Position numbers and translations under genes: made by a program
Source: Rhizobiaceae bacterium
GTDB taxonomy: Bacteria > Pseudomonadota > Alphaproteobacteria > Rhizobiales > Rhizobiaceae
NCBI GenBank assembly: GCA_017640615.1
Contig: JAEPQK010000003.1
Span: 496,001 to 560,000, forward strand
Direction of reading: 5' to 3'
Length of the DNA: 64,000 nucleotides
Shown here: positions 1 through 9,592 of the stretch, one piece after another
How positions within the stretch are numbered: position 1 is the first letter of the stretch
Layout: every line of letters begins with the position of its first letter
The notes under the pieces: generated by a model
Told to the model about the DNA's origin: nothing
The model's input: only the letters and a program-made list of their open reading frames with translations
Databases searched by the model: none

Positions 1-1
1 T

Positions 2-793
2 CTGGTCTGGGTCACCGGCGCTGGTGCCGACAAACCCTTTGCGGACGCCGTCTCGTCGATCGCCGCCGACCCGCCAGCCGATGCACTGCTCCTCATCGAG
101 GCCGGCGAGCTCCGCAAAAACGCCGCGCTGCGCACATTGGTGGAAGCAGCGAAGGCCGGGATGGCGCTGCCCTGTTATGCCGACGACGCACGCGCGCTCG
201 ACGGTTTGATCGAACAGCAGCTTTCAGAGGCGGGCCTTGGAATCACCGCCGAAGCGCGCGAGGTTCTAACGGCAGGGCTTGGTGGCGACAGGCTCGCCTC
301 CCGCGCCGAGATCGAGAAGCTGGTGCTCTTTTGCAAGGGCAAGGAGCGTATCGAGCTTCAGGACGTTCGCGAAGCTGCGGGCGATGCTGCCGGTCTGTCA
401 CTGGATGATGTGGTGGACGCCGTGCTCGCCGGGCGTACGGCGGATTTCGATGTCGCCTTTTCGCGCCTGATCAGCGCTGGCACCCAGCCCTTTCTGCTGC
501 TTTCGGCGGCGATGCGCCAGTTTCAGGCGTTGCAGATCATGCGCGACAAGATGGATCGCGAACGCAAACCCGCCTCGGCGGTTGTCGCGGCGGCCCGCCC
601 GCCTGTCTTTTTTGCCCGCCGCCGGCTGGTGGAAAAAGCTTTGAGCGACTGGAGCGCGGACGCATGCGCAAAAGTGCTCGAGCGCATCAACGGCGCGGTA
701 CTGGAAACCCGGCAACGCCCGGAACTCGCAGTCGCCGCGACACGTCAGGCGCTGCTCGCTGCCGTCATCACCGGCGCACGCGCAGGGCGCTAA
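2..793 (+). CDS. holA: DNA polymerase III subunit delta, 5'-truncated by window edge
   Basis: HolA is the delta subunit of the clamp loader that opens the beta sliding clamp at the replication fork. The reading frame is open from base 2, so the true start lies upstream of the window. About 263 residues are visible of roughly 340 usual for the family. The visible part reads as delta, with the segment LLIEAGELRKNAALR (near 90-135), then an EKLVLF helix and a C-terminal collar domain with FLLLSAAMRQFQALQ. An internal ATG at 137 is not the start because the homologous frame continues upstream of it. The gene ends at TAA 791-793 and converges on parB, with only 35 bp between them. In rhizobia holA commonly lies next to parB near the origin. 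Confidence 0.93.
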   Translation: MVWVTGAGADKPFADAVSSIAADPPADALLLIEAGELRKNAALRTLVEAAKAGMALPCYADDARALDGLIEQQLSEAGLGITAEAREVLTAGLGGDRLASRAEIEKLVLFCKGKERIELQDVREAAGDAAGLSLDDVVDAVLAGRTADFDVAFSRLISAGTQPFLLLSAAMRQFQALQIMRDKMDRERKPASAVVAAARPPVFFARRRLVEKALSDWSADACAKVLERINGAVLETRQRPELAVAATRQALLAAVITGARAGR

Positions 794-797
794 TTAT

Positions 798-814
798 GGT
801 TAGTGAATCGTAAA
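798..814. promoter_or_regulatory. CtrA-like motif with embedded GANTC site
   Basis: GGTTAG-N7-TAAA is close to the CtrA consensus TTAA-N7-TTAA with the correct 7-base spacer, and the spacer contains GAATC (805-809), a CcrM methylation site. It lies between the convergent ends of holA and parB, so it is not an obvious promoter element. The match is imperfect and function is inference. Confidence 0.35.
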
Positions 815-828
815 CGCGCGAAAGCGTC

Positions 829-1713
829 TCAGGGATTGAGGCGCCGGCAAAGCTCGTCAAGCTGCTCCAGCGTGCGGTAGGCAATCCGCACTTCGCCACC
901 CTTCGCCCTGTGCTGAACCTGGACCTTGAGCCCGGTGGCGTCGGTGAGCAGCTTCTCGAGCGCGACCGTATCGGCGTCTTTCGTTTGCTCAGCCGAGGCG
1001 GATTTGCGCTCCGGCGCTGGTTCACGGCCGTCCTGCGTCTGGGCAAGCGCCTCCGCCTGTCGCACGGAAAGGCCGTCTTCCACGATACGCTTGGCAAGGC
1101 CGGCCGGATCTTCCGCCGTTACCAGCGTACGGGCGTGACCGGCCGACAGCGTTCCGTCGACCAGCAGATCCTGAATGACTGTCGGCAGCTTCAACAGCCG
1201 CAGCGTATTCGCCACATGGCTGCGGCTCTTGCCGATCACCTGCGCCAGGTCGGCCTGGGTGTAGTTGTGTTCGTCGATAAGCTGCTGATAGCCGTTCGCC
1301 TCTTCGACCGGGTTGAGGTCGGCGCGCTGCACGTTTTCGATGATCGCCAGCTCGAGTGCCACACGGTCATCGACATCGCGGATGATGACCGGAATATCGG
1401 TGACGCCCGCGCGCTGCGCCGCGCGCCAGCGGCGCTCTCCGGCAATGATCTCATAACGCTCGGCATCGGCGGTCGGTCGCACAACGACGGGCTGAACGAT
1501 GCCATGTTCGCGGATCGACTGCGCGAGATCGGCGAGATCGGCATCGGCAAAGGTGCGGCGGGGGTTGCGCGGGTTCGGCGCAATGAACGCAATCGGAACC
1601 CGTCCGTCGGCCAGCGCTTTCGGCTCGGCAGCTTTTTCCGCCGGCTTATCCATTTCTCCGATCAGCGCGGCAAGGCCGCGGCCAAGACGCCTTCTGGACT
1701 GATCTTCATTCAT
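829..1713 (-). CDS. parB: ParB chromosome partitioning protein (CTPase, parS-binding)
   Basis: ParB binds parS and spreads along DNA as a CTP-dependent clamp to form the partition complex that ParA moves. The 294-residue product has the family layout: a basic N-terminal RRRLGRGLAALIG segment that contacts ParA, the CTP-binding N-domain with GERRWRA at about residues 92-98 and ENVQR at 126-130, a helix-turn-helix near 150-172 (YTQADLAQVIGKSRSHVANTL), and a C-terminal dimerisation domain. It is the second gene of a parA-parB pair, 51 bp downstream of parA. Its target sites are present at 3166, 5110 and 5168. Confidence 0.98.
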   Translation of the reverse strand: MNEDQSRRRLGRGLAALIGEMDKPAEKAAEPKALADGRVPIAFIAPNPRNPRRTFADADLADLAQSIREHGIVQPVVVRPTADAERYEIIAGERRWRAAQRAGVTDIPVIIRDVDDRVALELAIIENVQRADLNPVEEANGYQQLIDEHNYTQADLAQVIGKSRSHVANTLRLLKLPTVIQDLLVDGTLSAGHARTLVTAEDPAGLAKRIVEDGLSVRQAEALAQTQDGREPAPERKSASAEQTKDADTVALEKLLTDATGLKVQVQHRAKGGEVRIAYRTLEQLDELCRRLNP

Positions 1714-1764
1714 GCTGATGGTCCTGTCGTTTCGCCGCCGAATCGATGTCGGCGATAGTGGGGC

Positions 1765-2553
1765 CTAGGCGGCGTGCAAATGGCGCTCACGCCGGATCAC
1801 TTCCGAGGCGAGCTGCAGATAAGCCTGACTGCCGGTGCAGTTGAGGTCGTAGATAATCGCCGGCTTTCCGTAGGACGGCGCCTCCGAAACGCGCACATTG
1901 CGCGGAATCACCGTGTCGTAGACCTTGTCGCCCATATGGTCCCGCACATCCTCGACCACCTGATTGGCAAGGTTGTTGCGCCCATCATACATCGTCATCA
2001 CGATGCCCTGGATCTCCAGATCGGGATTGATCGACCCCCGCACCTGCTCAACGGTGGCGAGCAACTGGCTGAGGCCCTCGAGGGCAAAGAACTCGCACTG
2101 AAGCGGCACCAGCACCGAATCCGCTGCCGCCATGGCGTTGAGTGTGAGCAGGTTCAACGACGGCGGACAATCGACAAGTACGTATGTGTAAGCGCTGGGA
2201 CGCGACCCATCGCGCAGCGCCTTGCGCAACCGCTGCACGCGGTCCGGTGCCGCGGCGATTTCCATTTCGATACCGAGCAAATCGAGCGTGGACGGAACAA
2301 GCGACAGGCCGGGCACGGCCGTTTCCATCGCCGCCTCCGCCAGGGACGATTCACCCGTCAGCACGTCATAGGACGACACCAGCCGCTCCTGCCGATCGAC
2401 GCCAAGACCCGTGCTGGCATTGCCCTGCGGGTCGAGATCGACCACCAGAACCTTCTCGCCGATGGCGGCCAGCGACGTCGCCAGATTGATCGCCGTCGTC
2501 GTCTTGCCAACGCCGCCCTTTTGATTGGCAACTGTGATGATGCGGGGGCTCAT
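1765..2553 (-). CDS. parA: ParA chromosome partitioning ATPase
   Basis: ParA is a Walker-type ATPase that binds the nucleoid and pulls ParB-parS complexes apart. The 262-residue product starts MSPRIITVANQKGGVGKTTT, with the deviant Walker A box KGGVGKTT at residues 12-19, and continues with DLDPQGNAS (Walker A') and LVDCPPS (Walker B). There is no N-terminal HTH, and its length fits the chromosomal ParA/Soj type rather than the large plasmid type. It lies 45 bp downstream of rsmG in the leftward mnmE-mnmG-rsmG-parA-parB cluster typical of alphaproteobacterial origins. Confidence 0.98.
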   Translation of the reverse strand: MSPRIITVANQKGGVGKTTTAINLATSLAAIGEKVLVVDLDPQGNASTGLGVDRQERLVSSYDVLTGESSLAEAAMETAVPGLSLVPSTLDLLGIEMEIAAAPDRVQRLRKALRDGSRPSAYTYVLVDCPPSLNLLTLNAMAAADSVLVPLQCEFFALEGLSQLLATVEQVRGSINPDLEIQGIVMTMYDGRNNLANQVVEDVRDHMGDKVYDTVIPRNVRVSEAPSYGKPAIIYDLNCTGSQAYLQLASEVIRRERHLHAA

Positions 2554-2598
2554 AATCGCAACGGCCTCGTATGGTGACTCCGGGAGCGATCGCCAGCC

Positions 2599-3225
2599 TT
2601 AGCGTTTTTTGAGATCGGAAATTTCCAGGATCACGCTTGCCGCATCGATCGCGCTTGAATGTTCTACCAGACTGAATTGCCAGGCGTCACGGCTTTCTTC
2701 GATTTCGCGCCGGTAATCCCGGCCTTTGTGAAAAAGCGCTGTCGCCCCAGCCGTCAGCCAGGGCTCGGCGAGGCCCAAAAGTTTGCTCAGCGGCGCCAAA
2801 GCGCGCGCGGTGACGATCTGAGCGTCCTCGAATTCGCCCCAGACTCCCTCGATCCGCTTAGCCACAACCGATCCAGATGATCCGGCGATTGCGTTGCGTA
2901 GAAAGGATGCCTTCTTCTGGTTGCTCTCCACCAGCGTGATCGACGCTCCGTTCCGGTCCGCAAGCAACACCGCCAGGACAGCACCCGGGAAGCCACCGCC
3001 GGAGCCCAAATCCAGCCAGCGTATGGCATTGGGCGCAAGCGGCAAAAGCTGCGCGCTGTCCAGAATATGTCTGCTCCACAGTTCGGGAATGGTTGACGGC
3101 GCTGCTAGATTTATCCGAGCCGCCCACTTTTCGAACGTCGCTTGAAATGCGCTGAGGCGCAAGAATGTTTCACGTGAAACGGGGCCGGCCAGCTGAACCA
3201 GCTCGTCGTACCTGCTGTCACTCAT
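2599..3225 (-). CDS. rsmG: 16S rRNA (guanine-N7) methyltransferase RsmG
   Basis: RsmG (GidB) uses SAM to methylate G527 (E. coli numbering) of 16S rRNA. The 208-residue protein shows the SAM-binding loop [11 protein letters not shown] at about residues 90-100, and the VTARALAPL motif typical of RsmG. Its ATG overlaps the mnmG stop codon as ATGA (3222-3225), implying translational coupling. Codons near its N-terminus (GPVSRETF) are written over a parS site at 3166-3181, so this stretch serves both as coding sequence and as a ParB-binding site. Confidence 0.97.
   Translation of the reverse strand: MSDSRYDELVQLAGPVSRETFLRLSAFQATFEKWAARINLAAPSTIPELWSRHILDSAQLLPLAPNAIRWLDLGSGGGFPGAVLAVLLADRNGASITLVESNQKKASFLRNAIAGSSGSVVAKRIEGVWGEFEDAQIVTARALAPLSKLLGLAEPWLTAGATALFHKGRDYRREIEESRDAWQFSLVEHSSAIDAASVILEISDLKKR
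3166..3181. promoter_or_regulatory. parS site 1, inside rsmG
   Basis: TGTTTCACGTGAAACG matches the near-universal parS palindrome TGTTTCACGTGAAACA at 15 of 16 positions. It lies inside the rsmG coding sequence, in the codons for VSRETF. A parB gene is about 1.5 kb away, as expected for a centromere-like cluster. Confidence 0.93.
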
Positions 3226-5084
3226 GCCGCACCGCGGCGGCCGCGGAGGTGAATGGCCGAAATGATGATCGCCAACGCCGCCGGTGTCATTCCATCCATG
3301 CGCTGCGCTTCGGCGACCGTGCGGGGACCACGTTTGGCGAGCTTCTGCTTCAGCTCATTTGAAAGACCGGCAAGGGATTCATAATCCAGCCCATCAGGAA
3401 TTGGCGTCTGCTCCTCCCGCCGGATATATGCCACCTCCTGGTGCTGGCGATCGACATAGACGGCATATCGCGCCTCCGTCTGGATTGCCTCAGCGGTTGA
3501 CGCGTCGACAGCGTTCAACTCCGGCCAGATGCGCTGCAAATCGGAAAACCCGATTTCGGGATAAGACAGAAGTTCATATGCGGTGCGGCGCACGCCATCC
3601 TGATTGAGGCGAATTGAATGTGCGGCAGCTTCATTCGGTGTGACGGAAAGTGCGCGCAGCTGCGCACGCGCAACATCGCGCTTGCCTTCGATGGTTTGAA
3701 AACGCGTTAGCCGCTCTGCGCTGACAATCCCAAGTTTCTCACCCATTGGGGTCAGACGCGCATCCGCATTGTCGGCGCGCAGCGAGAGGCGGAACTCCGC
3801 CCGAGACGTGAACATCCGATAAGGTTCGGAGATCCCACGATGGACGAGATCATCGACCATCACACCAATATAGGCCTCCGTGCGGCTGAACTCTACCGGC
3901 GTCTCTCCGCCTGCCTTGCGTGCCGCATTAAGACCCGCAAGCAAACCCTGCGCCGCAGCTTCCTCATATCCGGTCGTGCCGTTGATTTGCCCGGCGGTGA
4001 ACAGGCCCTTGATCTTCCTCGTTTCCAGCGTCGCATCCAGCTCGCGCGGGTCGATGTGGTCATATTCAATCGCATAACCCGGCTTCAGCATAGCAACGTT
4101 TTCCAAACCAGGAAGGGACGCGAGCATTGCCCGTTGGGCATTCTCGGGAAGGGAAGTCGAAATGCCGTTGGGATAAACGGTCGGATCGTCGAGGCCTTCC
4201 GGCTCTAGAAATATCTGATGGCCGTCCCGATCGCCGAACTTGACGATCTTGTCCTCAATCGAAGGGCAATAACGCGGGCCGACGCCCCTGATCGACCCTG
4301 AATACATCGCAGAACGTTTGAGATTCGCGCGTATGATTTCATGCGTCTGGTTGGTCGTTCGCGTGATCCCACAATCGATCTGCGGCTGCGTGATGCGGTC
4401 GGTCATCAAAGAAAACGGGACTGGCTCGTCATCGGGTTTCTGCATCGCAAGCGATGCCCAATCGATAGTACGACTGTCCAAACGTGGAGGCGTTCCCGTT
4501 TTCAAACGCCCGAGCGTGAAACCGGCTGCCATGATGCGATCCGACAATTTTGTCGAAGCTTTCTCGCCCATACGGCCGGCAGGAAAGCGCTGATCGCCGA
4601 TGTGGATCAAACCCCGAAGAAACGTCCCGGTCGTCAGAACCACCGCCGCGCAGTTCAAAATCCTGCCATTGCCGAGTTCGACATGCGTGACGCACCCATC
4701 CGCGATCCCGATGTCGACGACTTCGCCTTCAACCACTGAGAGGTTGTCTTGCTCGGCAATCGCCCCTTGCATCGCCTCACGGTAGAGCTTCCGATCAGCC
4801 TGGGTGCGAGGACCCCGCACCGCTGGGCCTTTCCGCCGATTAAGAAGACGAAACTGGATGCCCGACGCATCTGCCACTCGGCCCATCAGTCCATCGAGCG
4901 CGTCGACCTCACGTACAAGATGTCCCTTCCCGAGCCCGCCGATCGCGGGATTGCACGACATGACGCCGATGGTATCTGCCTTGATTGTCACCAAAGCGGT
5001 TGCGGCACCAGAACGCGCGGAAGCCGACGCGGCTTCACAGCCCGCATGACCGCCTCCTATGACAATGACATCGAAATGGCTCAT
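3222..5084 (-). CDS. mnmG: tRNA U34 carboxymethylaminomethyl synthesis enzyme MnmG
   Basis: MnmG (GidA) is an FAD enzyme that works with MnmE to modify wobble U34 of certain tRNAs. The product, about 620 residues from the chosen start, begins [19 protein letters not shown], with the GxGxxG FAD motif, and has the C-terminal family motif [23 protein letters not shown]. The frame is open to 5126 and would add [14 protein letters not shown], but those codons cross a parS site (5110-5125) and are not part of the conserved protein, so I place the start at the ATG at 5082-5084. It lies between mnmE and rsmG and overlaps the rsmG start. Confidence 0.96.
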   Translation of the reverse strand: MSHFDVIVIGGGHAGCEAASASARSGAATALVTIKADTIGVMSCNPAIGGLGKGHLVREVDALDGLMGRVADASGIQFRLLNRRKGPAVRGPRTQADRKLYREAMQGAIAEQDNLSVVEGEVVDIGIADGCVTHVELGNGRILNCAAVVLTTGTFLRGLIHIGDQRFPAGRMGEKASTKLSDRIMAAGFTLGRLKTGTPPRLDSRTIDWASLAMQKPDDEPVPFSLMTDRITQPQIDCGITRTTNQTHEIIRANLKRSAMYSGSIRGVGPRYCPSIEDKIVKFGDRDGHQIFLEPEGLDDPTVYPNGISTSLPENAQRAMLASLPGLENVAMLKPGYAIEYDHIDPRELDATLETRKIKGLFTAGQINGTTGYEEAAAQGLLAGLNAARKAGGETPVEFSRTEAYIGVMVDDLVHRGISEPYRMFTSRAEFRLSLRADNADARLTPMGEKLGIVSAERLTRFQTIEGKRDVARAQLRALSVTPNEAAAHSIRLNQDGVRRTAYELLSYPEIGFSDLQRIWPELNAVDASTAEAIQTEARYAVYVDRQHQEVAYIRREEQTPIPDGLDYESLAGLSNELKQKLAKRGPRTVAEAQRMDGMTPAALAIIISAIHLRGRRGAA

Positions 5085-5109
5085 CTCAATCACGTCCTTG
5101 GTGTGATTC

Positions 5110-5125
5110 CGTTTCACGTGAAACA
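5110..5125. promoter_or_regulatory. parS site 2, mnmE-mnmG gap
   Basis: CGTTTCACGTGAAACA matches the parS consensus at 15 of 16 positions, with a perfect 14-base palindromic core. It lies in the short gap just upstream of the mnmG start. Confidence 0.93.
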
Positions 5126-5167
5126 TTCCGCTGCCGGACCAATACCGGCGAAACCGCGTGAAGCCAA

Positions 5168-5183
5168 TGTTTCACGTGAATCA
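5168..5183. promoter_or_regulatory. parS site 3, overlapping the mnmE stop codon
   Basis: TGTTTCACGTGAATCA matches the parS consensus at 15 of 16 positions. Its last three bases (TCA on the plus strand) are the mnmE stop codon TGA read on the minus strand. It is 43 bp from site 2, so the two sites form a pair. Confidence 0.88.
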
Positions 5184-6497
5184 TTTGCCGATACAGAACT
5201 GACTGAAGATGCGCCCAAGCACATCTTCGGTTCGGATTTCACCCACAATCGAGCCAATCGCATCGCCTGCAAGCCGCAGCGCTTCCGCTCTCAATTCGAG
5301 TTCGCGCTCCTCAGATAGGGCCGAACACAAATGTTCTCGCGCATCCCGGATCAATTCAACCTGCCTCAATCGGAAAGGTAGGGCATCACCCGACCACCCG
5401 CCAACTCTCTCCAAAGCCGCAGAACGGATGCGTTCAATAAGCTCATCCAACCCCACACCTGTCTTGGCGGAAATGAGCAAATCATATTCCACGCCCCGCT
5501 CTGCGACGCAGATATCAAACTTCGAACCGATGCGTAGCACCTCACATTCCGGCGGCGCATCTATCGACACGGGTTCCGACAGATCCTCAAGCACCAAAAC
5601 CAGATCGCTGTCTGCCGCCCTTTCCAGCGCCCGCGCGATTCCCAGCGCCTCAATGGTCCCCGGTTCATCCCTCAATCCGGCAGTATCCGTGATCACCACG
5701 CGCACGCCGTCCAGATCGAGGACGACCTCTACGAGATCACGCGTCGTTCCGGCCTCATCCGAAACAATGGCCACGTCCCTGTCAGCCAATTTGTTGATCA
5801 GGCTCGACTTGCCGGCATTCGGCGCGCCTAGAATTACGACGCGAAATCCATCCCGGAGAATCTCGGCCTTCCGCGCACCCGCGACCTTGGCACCCATCTC
5901 GGCAGCCAACGCAGCCACGTCACGCCAGACCTCATCAGCCATTGAGCCCGGGACATCTCCTTCATCCGAAAAATCGAGTTCGGCCTCGATCATAGCACGA
6001 GCATGAAGCAGTCGCTGGCGCCAACCATAGTAGAGCGCCTTGGCCGAACCATCCGCATTGGCGAGCGCGAACCGCCGCTGCATCGCCGTTTCAGCTGAGA
6101 TCAAATCGCCAAGCGCTTCGACACCGGTCAAATCCATCTTGCCGTTAACGAACGCGCGCCGGGTAAACTCGCCTGCATCGGCCTGACGGAATCCATCGAA
6201 ATGCCCGAGCGCATCGATCACCGCACCAACCGACGCCCGCCCACCATGAATGTGAAACTCTGTGCAATCCTCGCCAGTAAAGCTGCGCGGAGCTGAAAAC
6301 ACCACGGCCAAGCCACGGTCGAGAAGCTCTCCCGCATTATCGCGGAGATTGACCAGTTCAATCTTTCGATCTTCAGGGACCGCCCCGCAAAGCTGTCGAA
6401 CGGCGTCTTTGGCCCTAGCACCTGAAACACGAATGATCGCGACGCCACTTGGCGGCGCGCCGCTCGACAATGCAAAGATGGTATCGGACTGGCGCAT
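5181..6497 (-). CDS. mnmE: tRNA modification GTPase MnmE
   Basis: MnmE (TrmE) is the GTPase partner of MnmG in U34 modification. The 438-residue protein has an N-terminal formyl-THF-binding domain (RSFTGEDCTEFHIHGG at about 71-86), helical regions, and a G domain with GAPNAGKS at 224-231, a DEAGTTRD switch I and DTAGLRD. It ends in FCIGK, the conserved C-terminal Cys motif. It is the first gene of the mnmE-mnmG-rsmG-parA-parB run. Upstream is a 100-bp gap with a 17-bp direct repeat carrying four GANTC sites. Confidence 0.98.
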   Translation of the reverse strand: MRQSDTIFALSSGAPPSGVAIIRVSGARAKDAVRQLCGAVPEDRKIELVNLRDNAGELLDRGLAVVFSAPRSFTGEDCTEFHIHGGRASVGAVIDALGHFDGFRQADAGEFTRRAFVNGKMDLTGVEALGDLISAETAMQRRFALANADGSAKALYYGWRQRLLHARAMIEAELDFSDEGDVPGSMADEVWRDVAALAAEMGAKVAGARKAEILRDGFRVVILGAPNAGKSSLINKLADRDVAIVSDEAGTTRDLVEVVLDLDGVRVVITDTAGLRDEPGTIEALGIARALERAADSDLVLVLEDLSEPVSIDAPPECEVLRIGSKFDICVAERGVEYDLLISAKTGVGLDELIERIRSAALERVGGWSGDALPFRLRQVELIRDAREHLCSALSEERELELRAEALRLAGDAIGSIVGEIRTEDVLGRIFSQFCIGK

Positions 6498-6534
6498 GGC
6501 GCTCGCCGGCGGCGTTCGCCGGCGCCACTATTCA

Positions 6535-6598
6535 TTTCGAGTCCGAATCGAGACCTATGGTTAAGGGACCGTAAATGCTCGTTTCGAGTCCGAATCGA
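6535..6598. repeat. 17-bp direct repeat (two copies) carrying four GANTC sites
   Basis: TTTCGAGTCCGAATCGA occurs exactly at 6535-6551 and again at 6582-6598, 47 bp apart. Each copy contains GAGTC and GAATC, both GANTC sites methylated by CcrM in alphaproteobacteria. Between them, 6559-6575 reads GGTTAA-N7-TAAA, close to a CtrA site. The array sits between the rho stop and the mnmE start, where the mnmE promoter would lie. The regulatory role is inference. Confidence 0.6.
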
Positions 6599-7864
6599 TC
6601 AGGTGTTCATCGAGTCGAAGAAATCCGAATTGGTCTTCGTCTGTTTCAGTTTGTCGATGAGGAATTCGATAGCGTCGGTCGTGCCCATCGGCGCAAGAAT
6701 GCGCCGCAATACGAATATCTTCTGAAGGTCCTGACGTGCAATGAGCAGGTCTTCCTTGCGTGTCCCGGATTTGAGAATATCCATCGACGGGAAGATGCGC
6801 TTGTCAGCCACCTTGCGATCGAGCACGATTTCCGAGTTACCCGTACCCTTGAACTCTTCGAAGATAACCTCGTCCATGCGGCTGCCGGTGTCGATCAGAG
6901 CCGTCGCGATGATGGTCAGCGAACCGCCTTCTTCGATGTTGCGCGCCGCACCGAAGAAACGCTTCGGCCGCTGCAGAGCGTTTGCATCCACACCACCGGT
7001 CAGCACCTTACCCGAGGAAGGCACCACGGTGTTGTAGGCGCGGCCGAGACGCGTGATGGAATCCAGCAGGATGACGACATCGCGTCCGTGCTCCACAAGA
7101 CGCTTCGCCTTTTCGATGACCATCTCGGCCACCTGCACATGCCGCGTCGCCGGCTCGTCGAAGGTCGAAGACACAACCTCGCCCTTCACCGAACGCTGCA
7201 TGTCCGTCACCTCTTCCGGGCGCTCGTCGATCAGAAGAACGATTAGAAAGCACTCAGGGTGATTGGACGTGATGGAATGCGCAATGTTCTGCAGCAGTAC
7301 CGTCTTACCGGTACGCGGCGGCGCAACAATGAGACCGCGCTGACCCTTGCCAAGCGGCGCAACCAGATCGATGACGCGGGCCGACAGATCCTTCTTGGTC
7401 GGATCGTCGATCTCCATCCGCAGCCGTGAATCCGGATACAGTGGCGTCAGATTGTCGAAATGGATCTTGTGCCTGATCTTCTCAGGATCTTCGAAGTTGA
7501 TAGTGTTGACCTTGAGCAGCGCGAAATAGCGCTCGCCTTCCTTCGGACTGCGGATAGGCCCCTCTACCGTATCGCCGGTCTTGAGCGAAAAGCGCCTGAT
7601 CTGCGACGGTGAAATGTAGATGTCGTCCGGCCCGGGCAGATAATTCGCGTTTGCCGAGCGCAGAAAGCCGAAGCCGTCCTGAAGTACCTCGACAACTCCT
7701 TCGCCGATGATCTCGGTGTCTTGCGCGGCGAGCTTCTTCAGAATCGCGAACATCAGCTCCTGCTTACGCATGACGCTGGCGTTCTCGACCTCGAGCGATT
7801 CTGCAAATGCGATCAGGTCCGTCGGACCTTTGCTTTTAAGTTCCTGTAATTTCATGTCCGTCAA
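6599..7864 (-). CDS. rho: Transcription termination factor Rho
   Basis: Rho is the hexameric RNA helicase that ends transcription at C-rich unstructured RNA. The 421-residue product has the Rho N-terminal domain ([20 protein letters not shown]), an RNA-binding cold-shock-like domain ([19 protein letters not shown]), Walker A APPRTGKT at about 181-188, and [15 protein letters not shown]. The listed start is a TTG at 7862-7864, which gives [10 protein letters not shown] and the length I recall for Agrobacterium Rho; an ATG three codons later (7855) is an equally possible start. No attenuator was recognised in the 157-bp gap upstream. Confidence 0.98.
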   Translation of the reverse strand: MTDMKLQELKSKGPTDLIAFAESLEVENASVMRKQELMFAILKKLAAQDTEIIGEGVVEVLQDGFGFLRSANANYLPGPDDIYISPSQIRRFSLKTGDTVEGPIRSPKEGERYFALLKVNTINFEDPEKIRHKIHFDNLTPLYPDSRLRMEIDDPTKKDLSARVIDLVAPLGKGQRGLIVAPPRTGKTVLLQNIAHSITSNHPECFLIVLLIDERPEEVTDMQRSVKGEVVSSTFDEPATRHVQVAEMVIEKAKRLVEHGRDVVILLDSITRLGRAYNTVVPSSGKVLTGGVDANALQRPKRFFGAARNIEEGGSLTIIATALIDTGSRMDEVIFEEFKGTGNSEIVLDRKVADKRIFPSMDILKSGTRKEDLLIARQDLQKIFVLRRILAPMGTTDAIEFLIDKLKQTKTNSDFFDSMNT

Positions 7865-8012
7865 ACGCGTAGGTGAGGAAAGCGGAGAAGGGGTAGGATC
7901 GCGGCAGCGCCGGGCGCAGACTCTGGCTGCTGAAGAAATGGCGCTCTGTACCGGGAGAGGATGCGACTCATATCGCCGCTTCCCGCAAAGAGCAAGCGGT
8001 CATTCGCTCTCG

Positions 8013-8033
8013 AAAAAGCCGTCAGAACGGCTT
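8013..8033 (-). terminator. Intrinsic terminator overlapping the 3' end of hemJ
   Basis: Read on the minus strand, AAGCCGT-TCTG-ACGGCTT is a perfect 7-bp stem with a tetraloop, followed by a T run (bases 8013-8017). The hemJ stop codon lies at the loop, so the last codons of hemJ form one arm. It would separate hemE-hemJ from rho. Confidence 0.75.
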
Positions 8034-8552
8034 CACGATCACCAGGATCACAATCGCGATCATCAGCAATGTGGGTACTTCGTTCACAATCCGCCAGTGC
8101 CGCGCAGGTTTTTGGTTCCGGTCTTCTGCAAACAGTCGCACCGAGGCAGACAAATAGCCGTGGACGCCCGACAGGATCAGTACAAGCACAAGCTTGGTGT
8201 GAAGCCATCCGCCCAGAAACGCAAACCCGTGCCAGGCGAGCCAAAGACCGGCAGCCCATGTAACAATCATCGCCGGGTTGATGATCGCCCTCAGCAGGCG
8301 CCGTTCCATCACCTTGAACGTCTCGGATTTCTCCGATCCCGGCTCCGCTTCGGCGTGATAGACAAAGAGCCGCGGGAGATAGAGCATGCCGGCCATCCAG
8401 GAGATCACGGCGATCACATGAAGCGCTTTGATCCAGTTGTAGGCGGCACCGGGCTCAATCAGGAAAAACAGCGCCGCCAGAGCAGCCAACACGGCCAGCG
8501 CACCGACCGCTCTCATCAGCGGATTTCCGCTTTTCCCGGCCGGCGCCTTCAT
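8022..8552 (-). CDS. hemJ: Protoporphyrinogen IX oxidase HemJ
   Basis: HemJ is the membrane protoporphyrinogen IX oxidase (former UPF0093/DUF2214-type family) that replaces HemG or HemY in many alphaproteobacteria. The 176-residue protein has about four to five hydrophobic segments and the motif [24 protein letters not shown], with the conserved His and the Arg of PRLFVYH; further on is the [17 protein letters not shown] segment with another conserved His. Its ATG overlaps the hemE stop (ATGA), so the two heme genes form one unit. The terminator at its end supports this. Confidence 0.93.
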   Translation of the reverse strand: MKAPAGKSGNPLMRAVGALAVLAALAALFFLIEPGAAYNWIKALHVIAVISWMAGMLYLPRLFVYHAEAEPGSEKSETFKVMERRLLRAIINPAMIVTWAAGLWLAWHGFAFLGGWLHTKLVLVLILSGVHGYLSASVRLFAEDRNQKPARHWRIVNEVPTLLMIAIVILVIVKPF

Positions 8553-9592
8553 CGCTGCGCAGACCTGACCAGCCTGATCATCTCTTCGACATGCTCAGTG
8601 GGCGTGTCCGGGGTAATGCCATGTCCCAGATTGAAAACGAGCGGACCGTCTCCAAGTCCGCCCAGAATGGCCTTTACACCGTCTGCGAGAGCTTCGCCGC
8701 CGGCAACAAGCCGTAGCGGGTCGAGATTACCCTGCACGGCGCCAGAGGCCTGCAAACGCTTCGCCTGCTCAAATGGAACCGTCCAGTCGAGACCCAAGCC
8801 GGTCACACCGGTCTGCTGGCGATAGTTTTCATAGGCCAGCCCGGCACCGCGTGGAAATCCGATCACCGGGATATCGGCATGGCGTTCCCTAAACCGCTTC
8901 ACCAGCCGCGCGACCGGCGCAACGCACCATCTTTCGAACGCGGCTTCGTCGAGAACGCCCGACCAGGAATCGAAAATCTGGACGGCATCAGCACCCGCAT
9001 CGACCTGCCCCGCCAAATAATCAGCGCTGAGATCCGCAAGCGTAGCCAGAAGCGCATCCAGCGCATCCGGGTTTTGATAGCCGAACAGTCTGGTCGGCGC
9101 CTGATCGGGCGTACCCCGCCCCGCAATCATGTAGGTCGCCACCGTCCACGGTGCACCACAAAACCCGAGCAACGTCGTCTCTTCCGGCAGGCTTTTGCGA
9201 ATAAGACCCACCGCTTCGTAGACCGGAGCCAGATGTGAGTGAAATCCGCTGTCATCAAGCGCGGCAATCTCCTCCGCAGAAATCGGCGTCATCCGCGGGC
9301 CCACGCCTTCCTCAAACCGCAGGTCCCGGCCCAGCGCGTGCGGAACAACCAAAATGTCGGAAAAGAGGATCGATGCGTCAAAGCCAAAGCGGCGGATCGG
9401 CTGAAGTGTCACCTCGCACGCCAATTCGGGATTATAGCAAAGATCGAGAAAGCTGCCGGCTTTTGCCCGCGTCTCACGATATTCGGGAAGATAGCGTCCG
9501 GCCTGCCGCATCATCCAGATTGGCGGCGGGAAAACCGCATCGCCTTTCAGAACCTTCAAGACATTCCGTTCGGCCATTGCGAGCGCCTTCAT
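8549..9592 (-). CDS. hemE: Uroporphyrinogen III decarboxylase
   Basis: HemE decarboxylates the four acetate side chains of uroporphyrinogen III to give coproporphyrinogen III in heme synthesis. The 347-residue protein has the signature [17 protein letters not shown] near residues 21-37, [14 protein letters not shown], and a C-terminal [12 protein letters not shown]. The start used gives [10 protein letters not shown]; the second Met (9577) is possible. In Caulobacter and rhizobia hemE borders the chromosomal origin, and the 391-bp non-coding stretch upstream here fits that. Confidence 0.98.
   Translation of the reverse strand: MKALAMAERNVLKVLKGDAVFPPPIWMMRQAGRYLPEYRETRAKAGSFLDLCYNPELACEVTLQPIRRFGFDASILFSDILVVPHALGRDLRFEEGVGPRMTPISAEEIAALDDSGFHSHLAPVYEAVGLIRKSLPEETTLLGFCGAPWTVATYMIAGRGTPDQAPTRLFGYQNPDALDALLATLADLSADYLAGQVDAGADAVQIFDSWSGVLDEAAFERWCVAPVARLVKRFRERHADIPVIGFPRGAGLAYENYRQQTGVTGLGLDWTVPFEQAKRLQASGAVQGNLDPLRLVAGGEALADGVKAILGGLGDGPLVFNLGHGITPDTPTEHVEEMIRLVRSAQR

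Noticed and set aside
7861..8259. A 132-residue minus-strand ORF over hemJ
   Set aside because: It is a shadow of hemJ in another frame, with no family resemblance.
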